Positions 1 through 5,535 of a stretch of 6,490 bases of DNA are shown here, piece by piece. The notes under the pieces were generated by a model, which was given only the letters and a program-made list of their open reading frames with translations, made no database searches and had not been told where the DNA came from. Position numbers and translations under genes: made by a program. Each line of letters starts with the position of its first letter. Within the stretch, counting starts at the first letter, position 1. Source of the DNA: Bryobacterales bacterium (GTDB lineage: Bacteria; Acidobacteriota; Terriglobia; Bryobacterales; Bryobacteraceae); NCBI GenBank assembly GCA_003139735.1, contig PLGA01000424.1, positions 1 through 6,490 of the forward strand. The letters run 5' to 3'.

Positions 1-345
1 TCCATCGTGCGCGGCACCACCAGCCGCAAGATCGTCCGCATGATGCGTGCGGCCGGGGCGCGCGAAGTACACCTGCGCATCTCCTGTCCGCCCACCGTAT
101 CGCCCTGTTTCTACGGTGTGGATACGCCCACCAAGAGCGAACTGATCGGCTCCGGCCACAGCATCGAAGAGATCCGCCGTTTCGTGGAAGCGGATTCGGT
201 GGGCTATCTTTCGCTGGCCTCTCTCCGCAAAGCCGTGGACGACGACCAGAAACACGAATACTGCTACGCCTGCTACACCGGCGACTATCCCACCGAGCTT
301 GTCAATATCGAAGAGTTGATGGGAAGCCGGCGGGGAAAACGCTAA
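1..345 (+). CDS. purF: Amidophosphoribosyltransferase, C-terminal part (5' end outside window)
   Basis: PurF makes 5-phosphoribosylamine from PRPP and glutamine, the first committed step of purine synthesis in the cytoplasm. Only the last 114 residues are present; the frame is open from base 1, so the gene begins upstream. The fragment opens with [10 protein letters not shown], the end of the PRPP-binding loop of the phosphoribosyltransferase domain, followed by the family stretch around PCFYGVDTP (fragment residues 35-43). Cys36 in PCFYG and the CYAC pair (Cys88, Cys91) match, as I recall, three of the four cysteines that hold the 4Fe-4S cluster in Bacillus-type PurF; the fourth would lie upstream. 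It ends with TAA at 343-345, ten bases before the end of the convergent hicA gene, and I see no terminator in between. Identification is firm; presence of the iron-sulfur cluster is inferred from the cysteines. Confidence 0.95.
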   Translation, partial: SIVRGTTSRKIVRMMRAAGAREVHLRISCPPTVSPCFYGVDTPTKSELIGSGHSIEEIRRFVEADSVGYLSLASLRKAVDDDQKHEYCYACYTGDYPTELVNIEELMGSRRGKR

Positions 346-355
346 CCTCGCTGCA

Positions 356-583
356 TTACCCGAGATCTCCCCATTCATCGGGACTGATGTGGGCTTGGCT
401 GAGAATACTACGTAGCGTGCCTACAGGGATCTCGCGCTTCTTGGGCACGATGGCAGTATCGACGATCTCCCCAGAGCGTCGCGCGAACTTGACGTGGCTG
501 CCTTTCTGACCGGCTTCGGCGAAGCCGGCCGCCTCAAGCCGCCGCTTGATCTCGCGGAAAGGCAGGGGCTTAGGCCGCCCCAA
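356..583 (-). CDS. hicA: HicA-family toxin (mRNA interferase)
   Basis: A 75-residue protein of the HicA/YcfA family, small double-stranded-RNA-binding-fold toxins that cleave mRNA when freed from HicB. It shows the family layout: an N-terminal helix (FREIKRRLEAAGF, residues 9-21), the GSHVKF motif at 28-33 with the expected catalytic His30, then a strand and a basic IVPKKREIPVGTLRSIL segment at 45-61. Length is normal for the family. The start is TTG at 583: GAGG lies six bases before it, and the protein then begins just before the conserved FREI segment. The first 14 bases overlap the end of hicB, so translation is probably coupled. The active-site His is intact, so the toxin looks functional; activity itself is not shown by sequence. 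Confidence 0.9.
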   Translation of the reverse strand: MGRPKPLPFREIKRRLEAAGFAEAGQKGSHVKFARRSGEIVDTAIVPKKREIPVGTLRSILSQAHISPDEWGDLG

Positions 584-776
584 CCTCAGCCTCGATCATA
601 CGGACCTCGGGTGGCCGAGTTGCCTGCGGTGGTTCGAAGTGGAGTTCCAGAGCTTCCTTCAGGTTAGAGAGGGCCTCCTCCTCGGTTTCCCCTTGGCTGG
701 CAACGTCGAGTTCCAAGCACTGGGAGACGTACCACGTCCCCTCGCGCCACACCGTCGCCGCGAATGGCCGCTTCAT
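570..776 (-). CDS. hicB: HicB-family antitoxin (short form)
   Basis: A 68-residue HicB-like protein, the antitoxin that binds and neutralises HicA. It has the typical strand-strand-helix start (ATVWREGTWYVSQCLELDVA, residues 7-26) and the signature QGETEEEALSNLKEALEL (28-45) of the partial RNase-H-like HicB fold. Residues after about 48 are a short Pro/Glu-rich tail. There is no ribbon-helix-helix or helix-turn-helix domain, so this short form has no obvious means of repressing its own promoter. It is upstream of hicA, the reverse of the order in the classical E. coli hicAB locus, and overlaps it by 14 bases. The ATG at 776 has no convincing ribosome-binding site. A different ATG eight bases upstream is out of frame. 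Confidence 0.9.
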   Translation of the reverse strand: MKRPFAATVWREGTWYVSQCLELDVASQGETEEEALSNLKEALELHFEPPQATRPPEVRMIEAEVGAA

Positions 777-782
777 GACTTC

Positions 783-791
783 ATTATTTCA
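783..791 (-). promoter_or_regulatory. Putative extended -10 promoter of hicBA
   Basis: On the minus strand the sequence reads TGAAATAAT, that is an extended -10 TG plus AATAAT (five of six matches to TATAAT, at 788-783). Six bases separate it from the hicB ATG at 776, so the expected transcription start falls on or next to the A of ATG, giving a leaderless message. No recognisable -35 box is present at 16-18 bp. This is by eye only. Confidence 0.4.
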
Positions 792-822
792 CAGGCAAGA
801 CGCCCCGTGGCCGCGGTCTCCC

Positions 823-831
823 TGCTATCCT
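823..831 (+). promoter_or_regulatory. Putative extended -10 promoter of the SNF2 gene
   Basis: TGCTATCCT resembles an extended -10 element (TG, one base, then TATCCT with four matches to TATAAT). It would start transcription near 838 and leave a leader of about 25 bases containing the ribosome-binding site at 849-854. There is no clear -35 box. It shares the 87-bp divergent spacer (777-863) with the hicBA promoter on the other strand. Confidence 0.3.
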
Positions 832-848
832 GACTCGTTACAAGAGCG

Positions 849-854
849 AGGGAG
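849..854 (+). promoter_or_regulatory. Ribosome-binding site of the SNF2 gene
   Basis: AGGGAG lies nine bases before the ATG at 864 and supports that start codon. In this window it contrasts with hicB, the ATPase gene and cysC, which lack such a site. Confidence 0.7.
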
Positions 855-863
855 ATTGCGCGC

Positions 864-3269
864 ATGTTGATCGAACAGCAAATCGCCGAACGCCGGGAGA
901 GGGCGCGCGGCGCGGCGATCGAAGTTCTGGAGCGGCCGAAGGGCGAGCTTTACGGCGACTATCGCGTGAAGTCCGCCAGCGGGAGCACTTACCGCGTTGC
1001 CATGCGCGGGCCGGGGCTCTTCGAGAACTTCTGCTCGTGCCCGGATTTTGCCGTGAACACGCTCGGCACCTGTAAGCACATTGAAGCGCTGTTGTTCCGG
1101 CTCCGGCAGCGCCATGGCAAAGCGCTGGAGCGAAAAGAGTACAGGCGCGCTCGCGCTTCCATCTCGCTGCAGTATGGAGACGCGATCGACGTCCGGCTCC
1201 GCCTGCCGGTTTCGCCGTCGCCCGCCCTGAAGAAGGTGGCGGAGGAGTATTTCGACGCGGCGGGGCTGCTGCGGCGCGAGTCCTTCAGCCGTTTCGCGGA
1301 GGCGCTGGAAGCGTTGCGGAAGGCCGACGACGGGACCGTCGTCTACAGCGACGCGCTCGAACACATCGAGCGGGAGAATGAGCTTGCGGAAGGCCTGGAA
1401 ATCGAGAGCAAGCTCCTGACCAAGGTCGCGCGCGGCCAGGACCCTCTGGCCGGGTTTTTGAAGACCAAGCTTCTCCCCTATCAGATCCGGGGCGCTATTT
1501 TTGCGGCTTACCGCGGCCGCGTGGTCCTGGCGGACGATATGGGTCTTGGCAAGACCATCCAGGCGCTTGCCGCGGCTGAACTCCTGCGGCGGTGGAAGGG
1601 CATCGAGAGAGTGCTGGTGGTGGCGCCGGCGTCGGTCAAGTACCAATGGAAGACGGAGATTGAGAAGTTCACGGATCTCTCCGCGCAGGTCATCGACGGG
1701 CCGCTTCCCCGGCGGCGGCAGTTGTATGAATCTCCCGCGTTCTTCAACCTCAGCAGCTATGAACTGGTACTCAAAGATGTGCGGTACGTGCACGACATGA
1801 AGCCGGATCTGATCGTCCTCGACGAAGCCCAGCGCATCCGGAATTGGACCACGGCCACTGCCCGGACCATCAAGCAACTGAAAAGCCGCTACGCCTTCGT
1901 GCTGACCGGAACGCCTCTGGAGAACAAACTGGAAGAGCTTTTCTCAGTGGTGGAATTCGTGGACGGCCGCCGTCTGGGTCCCGCCTTCCGCTTCCTTCAC
2001 GAGCACCGCATGGAAGACGAGAAGGGGCACCTGCTCGGCTACCGCGGCCTGGACCGGATTCACGACCAACTGGCGCCCGTTCTCCTGCGCCGCACGCGGG
2101 GAGAGGTCCTCAAGGACCTGCCGGCGCGCACAGACCAGATTTTCCGCGTTCGCCTTACCGAGGAGCAGGCTGTTCCGTACTGGGAACAGAGCGAGATCCT
2201 GGGGCGCCTCATGCACAAATGGACCAGGCAGGGGTGGCTCTCCGAGATCGATCTGCGCCGCGTCGCCTGCTGCATCCAGAACATGCGGATGCTCTGCAAC
2301 TCGACATTTCTTTTCGACAAGGAGACCAACCATTCGCCCAAACTGGAAGAGTTCCGCGAGATCGTTCGGGAACTCGCCATCGAGGAGGGCCGCAAGGTGG
2401 TGGTGTTCAGCGAATACGAAAGGATGACCTGGCTGGCCGGCGAGGAACTAGGCAAACTGGGAATCGGATTCGTCTCGCTGCATGGCGGCATACCTTCCCG
2501 CAAGCGCGGCGCGCTCATCGAGAAATTCCACCGCGATCCGGAATGCCGGGTGTTTCTCTCGACCGACGCCGGGGGCGTGGGGCTGAACCTGCAGGCGGCG
2601 TCCGCGGTAGTCAATTTCGAGCCGCCATGGAACCCCGCGCGGCTGGAGCAGCGGATCGGGCGCGTGCATCGCCTCGGGCAGTCGCGGCCGGTTCAAGTGA
2701 TTCACCTGCTCACCACCGGCAGCATCGAAGAGCGCGTCTGGGAGACGCTGCGCCTGAAAAAATCTCTCTTCGCGGGGGTTTTCGATTCGACGGCGTCCGA
2801 GGTGAGCTTCGCCGCGCTCGGGCGCAAGAGCGTTCTGCAGCAGGTCAAGGAGATCTTCGCAAGCCAACCGGAGACACCCAAGCCTGAGCCGAAAGCCGCC
2901 ACTGCCAGCGCCGCTCCACCGCGTGAGGCGCCGCGGGTGGCAGCAGAGGCGCGGAGCGCGGCGCCCATGGACCAGACCGGCGGGCTGCCAGCCGGCGCTG
3001 GGGTCCGGCCGGACGGCATCGGCGGCGCCGCGGCGGGCCTGATCGAAGCGGGAGTCAGGTTCCTCGAGTCGCTGGCCGCGGAATCGGCGGCCGGTCCTTC
3101 CCGTGAAGCGCAGCCCCATCCGATCCAACAGGTCGTTGCCGGCTTGTTCTCCCACGATCCGCGCACAAACCGGCCGGTGCTTTCGATTCCGCTGCCGGAA
3201 TCCATCACGCCGGACCGCCTCACGAAAGCCCTGGCAGGTCTGTTGGGCGCGCTAGGGCGGGGGGCTTAG
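864..3269 (+). CDS. SWIM zinc-finger SNF2-family (superfamily 2) helicase
   Basis: An 801-residue SNF2/Rad54/RapA-type ATPase; such proteins translocate on double-stranded DNA and remodel bound proteins. An N-terminal SWIM zinc finger has the pattern C-x-C-x10-C-x-H (Cys57, Cys59, Cys70, His72). The helicase core spans about 203-645: motif I DDMGLGKT (224-231), Ia VVAPASVKYQW (252-262), DEAQ box (320-323), motif III LTGTPLEN (347-354), then the second lobe with KVVVFSEY (511-518), STDAGGVGLNL (566-576) and motif VI QRIGRVHRLGQ (596-606). All catalytic motifs are intact. After about 665 comes an Ala/Pro-rich, probably disordered linker (to about 750; bases 2941-3000 are 80% GC), then a short structured tail containing RPVLSIPLPESITPD (770-784) that I cannot assign. 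The start ATG has a good ribosome-binding site. The cellular role is open: general DNA repair/transcription recycling or defence are both possible. Confidence 0.93.
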   Translation: MLIEQQIAERRERARGAAIEVLERPKGELYGDYRVKSASGSTYRVAMRGPGLFENFCSCPDFAVNTLGTCKHIEALLFRLRQRHGKALERKEYRRARASISLQYGDAIDVRLRLPVSPSPALKKVAEEYFDAAGLLRRESFSRFAEALEALRKADDGTVVYSDALEHIERENELAEGLEIESKLLTKVARGQDPLAGFLKTKLLPYQIRGAIFAAYRGRVVLADDMGLGKTIQALAAAELLRRWKGIERVLVVAPASVKYQWKTEIEKFTDLSAQVIDGPLPRRRQLYESPAFFNLSSYELVLKDVRYVHDMKPDLIVLDEAQRIRNWTTATARTIKQLKSRYAFVLTGTPLENKLEELFSVVEFVDGRRLGPAFRFLHEHRMEDEKGHLLGYRGLDRIHDQLAPVLLRRTRGEVLKDLPARTDQIFRVRLTEEQAVPYWEQSEILGRLMHKWTRQGWLSEIDLRRVACCIQNMRMLCNSTFLFDKETNHSPKLEEFREIVRELAIEEGRKVVVFSEYERMTWLAGEELGKLGIGFVSLHGGIPSRKRGALIEKFHRDPECRVFLSTDAGGVGLNLQAASAVVNFEPPWNPARLEQRIGRVHRLGQSRPVQVIHLLTTGSIEERVWETLRLKKSLFAGVFDSTASEVSFAALGRKSVLQQVKEIFASQPETPKPEPKAATASAAPPREAPRVAAEARSAAPMDQTGGLPAGAGVRPDGIGGAAAGLIEAGVRFLESLAAESAAGPSREAQPHPIQQVVAGLFSHDPRTNRPVLSIPLPESITPDRLTKALAGLLGALGRGA

Positions 3270-3324
3270 GGCCAGCGCAAAGCGATGTTCCGGTTCAGCA
3301 CGCTTGCAGGCGCAGTATGCGCGG

Positions 3325-3330
3325 TATGAT
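3325..3330 (+). promoter_or_regulatory. Putative -10 box of the ATPase gene
   Basis: TATGAT matches the -10 consensus TATAAT at five of six positions. Six bases separate it from the GTG start at 3337, so transcription would be expected to begin at about that codon. A weak -35-like TTGCAG at 3304-3309 is only 15 bp away. If real, the ATPase/TOPRIM-like pair has its own promoter, separate from the SNF2 gene that ends 67 bases before the GTG. Confidence 0.4.
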
Positions 3331-3336
3331 GCTCTT

Positions 3337-4461
3337 GTGATACGACGCTTTTACGTTCATAACTTCCGGTGCCTGGAGAACTTCGAGTTGCCGATCTCGG
3401 GGCAGCCGTCCGTCCTGCTGATTGGAAGTAATGGCTCGGGCAAGACAACGGTTAGGCTGGCGCTGGAAGTTCTGCAGAAGATCGCTCGAGGCACGAACCG
3501 GGTGGGCGAACTGGTGAAGCCCAGAGATTTCGCCCGGGGACGAACGGACGTGCCGATGCGGTTTGAAATCGAGGTCGAGCTGGACGCCAAGAGGTACGCA
3601 TACGCGATCGCGTTTGAGCTTCCCAGGGGGTTTAAGGAACTGCGCGTGCTCGACGAGAGGCTCGCTGTTGACGGTGCGCCCATCTACACTCGAGAGGTGG
3701 CGCAAGTCCGGCTTGCGAGGACGAATCAGGAACAGGAGGCGAAGTTCTTAATTGACTGGCACTTGGTGGCTCTACCGATCGTTCAGGAACCGTCGAAGCT
3801 GGATCCTTTGTCCATTTTCAAACAGTGGCTCCGCCACATGCTCATCCTTGCGCCGGTGCCGAGTTTGATTCTGGGCGAGTCGAACCAAGAGACGCTGGAG
3901 CCCAACGTCCAGGTCACGGATTTCGCGGCGTGGTTTTCGGGGCTCCTGGCTTATATGCCTTCCGCATATTCCAAGATCGACGAATATCTTAGGCAGGTGA
4001 TTCCCGACCTTGAAGACATCAAGAATCCGGTGATTGGCGCGGACTCTCGGAGTCTCGTCGTCCAGTTTTCGAAGCCCGAAGGAAGCCCTGCCATACTAGA
4101 ACGCTTGAGTGTTCCCTTCGAGGACCTGTCCGATGGTGAAAAATGCTTCATGATATGCGCCCTTGTTCTGGTCGCCAAGGACGCTTATGGCCCCGTGTTT
4201 TGTTTTTGGGACGAGCCCGACAATTATCTCGCATTACATGAAGTTGGGCACCTTGTAATGGCTCTTCGCAGAGCGTTCCAGACGGGCGGACAGTTCATCG
4301 CAACCTCGCATAATCAAGAGGCCATTCAGCGCTTTTCCGACGAGAATACGCTCGTGCTCTACCGGACGAGCCATCTGGAGCCCACGATTGTCCGCCCTCT
4401 CAGCGAATTGCAGGTCAGCGGGGATCTCGTCGGCGCCTTGGTTCGCGGCGACGTCCCATGA
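3337..4461 (+). CDS. SMC/ABC-like AAA ATPase (AAA15/AAA21 type), putative defence ATPase
   Basis: A 374-residue protein with one ABC/SMC-type ATPase head. From the GTG start it has an N-terminal strand IRRFYVHNFRCLENF (2-16), typical of AAA15/AAA21 proteins; Walker A GSNGSGKTT (30-38); signature LSDGEK (264-269); Walker B ending in DEP (Asp292, Glu293), followed by DNYL; and an H-loop ATSHN with His325. All ATPase residues are present. The middle (about 45-260) has no long coiled coil, so this is a compact head and not a Rad50/SMC arm protein. I place the start at GTG 3337, since the strand and NFRC motif follow directly; an in-frame TTG at 3304 would add 11 unconvincing residues. There is no Shine-Dalgarno site. 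It overlaps the next gene by ATGA. ATPases of this type pair with nucleases in OLD- and PARIS-like systems. Sampled lines are 45-58% GC, lower than in neighbouring genes. The function of this subgroup is unknown to me. Confidence 0.87.
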   Translation: MIRRFYVHNFRCLENFELPISGQPSVLLIGSNGSGKTTVRLALEVLQKIARGTNRVGELVKPRDFARGRTDVPMRFEIEVELDAKRYAYAIAFELPRGFKELRVLDERLAVDGAPIYTREVAQVRLARTNQEQEAKFLIDWHLVALPIVQEPSKLDPLSIFKQWLRHMLILAPVPSLILGESNQETLEPNVQVTDFAAWFSGLLAYMPSAYSKIDEYLRQVIPDLEDIKNPVIGADSRSLVVQFSKPEGSPAILERLSVPFEDLSDGEKCFMICALVLVAKDAYGPVFCFWDEPDNYLALHEVGHLVMALRRAFQTGGQFIATSHNQEAIQRFSDENTLVLYRTSHLEPTIVRPLSELQVSGDLVGALVRGDVP

Positions 4462-4931
4462 GAGTCAACCGGTTTCAGGAGCACGTTCTTGTGCTTCCAG
4501 AAGACGATTATAATCGCCAGTTGGCAAATGGCTTCCTCCTGGAACCAGGGGTTCGGAATATCCAGGTGCTCAGGGTCGCGGGCGGTTGGCTCAAGGTGCT
4601 GGATTGTTTCCAGTCGGATCACATCCGTGGAATGGATGACTATCCGGGCCGATTCATGGTTCTGTTGATCGATTTCGATGGTCACCCAGAGAGGGTGGAC
4701 GAAGCGAAGGCTAGAATTCCCGCCCGTTTGATCGACAGAGTCCTTGTTCTCGGTGTCCTGACAGAACCCGAAAGGCTCCCAACGAGGCTCGGGTCTTTCG
4801 AAACCATCGGCAGGGCGTTGGCGAAGGACTGCCGCGAAGGCACCGATACGACTTGGGGGCACGCCCTCCTTCAACACAATGCCAGCGAGCTTGATCGCTT
4901 GCGCGAGCGCGTTCGACCTATCCTGTTCTGA
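4458..4931 (+). CDS. Small TOPRIM-like partner protein of the ATPase
   Basis: A 157-residue protein that I cannot assign to a named family. Its layout fits a minimal TOPRIM domain, the metal-binding fold of OLD nucleases, primases and topoisomerases. A hydrophobic strand HVLVLPEDD (9-17) ends in an acidic turn with Glu15, then comes a helix (NRQLANGFLL, 19-28) and a second strand (NIQVLRVAGG, 34-43). A third strand, FMVLLIDFDG (66-75), carries the DxD pair Asp72/Asp74, and a fourth, RVLVLGVLTEPE (94-105), supplies a further Glu103. The C-terminal third holds TTWGHALLQHNASEL (131-145) and ends VRPILF. There is no signal peptide or membrane segment. The start ATG overlaps the ATPase stop (ATGA, 4458-4461) with no clear ribosome-binding site, so translational coupling is expected and the two proteins probably act together. 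Nuclease activity is inference from fold pattern only. Confidence 0.75.
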   Translation: MRVNRFQEHVLVLPEDDYNRQLANGFLLEPGVRNIQVLRVAGGWLKVLDCFQSDHIRGMDDYPGRFMVLLIDFDGHPERVDEAKARIPARLIDRVLVLGVLTEPERLPTRLGSFETIGRALAKDCREGTDTTWGHALLQHNASELDRLRERVRPILF

Positions 4932-5008
4932 AGGGGCGAGCAGCCGGCTTCCCGCTCTCAGCGTCTCATTTGCTTTACGCTGTCTTGTATCTGAGGCAGA
5001 ATGGAAGC

Positions 5009-5491
5009 ATGCGGATTTCCAGACTCCTCCCGGCGCTCGCCGCGCTGGCCTGTGCCGCTCTGTGCCCGGCCCAACCGGTTGTAACGGCGCACGGCTTGGG
5101 CGGGACCACGGTCAGGCTTTCGCTTGCCGATCTCGCCAAGCTGCCGCAACAAACCGTCCAGTTCACGGACCAGGATAAGCCGGTCGCGTACGAGGGCGTC
5201 CTCTTGCTTGACGTTCTTTCTAAAGTCGATCTTCCGTTGGGCGAGGCCTTTCACAAGACCGGGGCTTCGTACTACGTGGTGGTGGATGCGGCCGACGGCT
5301 ACAAGGCGGTCTTCGCCTGGGCGGAGATCGACCCTTCGTTCACCGATCGGAAGGTGTACCTGGTGACCAGGCGCGATGGCAAGCCTCTGGCGGACAGCGA
5401 GGGGCCGTTTCGATTGGTGGTCCCTGGCGATAAGCGCGGCGGGCGAGCGGTGCATCAAGTCACTGGATTGACGCTCAAGCAGGTGAACTGA
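5009..5491 (+). CDS. Secreted oxidoreductase molybdopterin-binding-domain protein
   Basis: A 160-residue protein made of a signal peptide and a single domain resembling the molybdopterin-binding fold of sulfite oxidase/YedY (PF00174-like). The N-terminus MRISRLLPALAALACAALCP is a classic export signal, probably cut after Ala21. The mature part shows the domain's landmarks: KPVAYEGVLLLDVLSKV (57-73), YYVVVDAADGYKAVFAWAEID (88-108, Asp-Gly-Tyr turn) and EGPFRLVVPGDKRGGRAVHQV (131-151). The only cysteines (15, 19) are in the signal peptide, so the molybdenum-ligating Cys of true sulfite oxidases is absent; it may bind pterin without this ligand or have lost catalysis. The ATG at 5009 is chosen because the signal peptide begins there; GAGG at 4993-4996 is a distant possible ribosome-binding site. 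An upstream in-frame TTG at 4970 would bury the signal peptide. Confidence 0.8.
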   Translation: MRISRLLPALAALACAALCPAQPVVTAHGLGGTTVRLSLADLAKLPQQTVQFTDQDKPVAYEGVLLLDVLSKVDLPLGEAFHKTGASYYVVVDAADGYKAVFAWAEIDPSFTDRKVYLVTRRDGKPLADSEGPFRLVVPGDKRGGRAVHQVTGLTLKQVN

Positions 5492-5517
5492 GCGCCGGGC
5501 GACAAAATCGGCCGCCG

Positions 5518-5523
5518 TACGAT
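5518..5523 (+). promoter_or_regulatory. Putative -10 box of cysC
   Basis: TACGAT matches the -10 consensus at four of six positions. Transcription starting about seven bases downstream would leave a leader of only five or six bases before the ATG at 5536. There is no -35 box and no Shine-Dalgarno site. Weak on its own; noted because hicB and the ATPase gene show the same arrangement. Confidence 0.25.
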
Positions 5524-5535
5524 AGCCTATTGGCT

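Noticed and set aside
359..382. CCCGA/TCGGG hairpin between purF and hicA
   Set aside because: Only five base pairs with a 14-base loop, inside hicA coding sequence and without a T-run.
546..833. 95-codon plus-strand frame opposite hicBA
   Set aside because: It is the antisense shadow of hicB and the start of hicA, which have clear family motifs.
825..1877. 350-codon open frame on the minus strand opposite the SNF2 gene
   Set aside because: Its translation is rich in Arg, Pro and Leu with no recognisable domain, and it is fully antisense to the SWIM and helicase N-terminal coding region; long antisense frames are expected in GC-rich genes.
1844..2887. 347-codon open frame in another plus-strand frame inside the SNF2 gene
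   Set aside because: Low-complexity Arg/Gly/Ala translation, no domain, and it overlaps the intact helicase motifs III to VI of the real frame.
3304..3336. TTG at 3304 as start of the ATPase
   Set aside because: It adds 11 residues before the conserved IRRFYVHNFRC start, has no ribosome-binding site, and lies upstream of the likely -10 box.
4942..4949. AGCCGGCT palindrome, possible terminator after the TOPRIM-like gene
   Set aside because: With the flanking GAGC/GCTC it can form a hairpin, but no T-run follows and such palindromes are common in GC-rich DNA.
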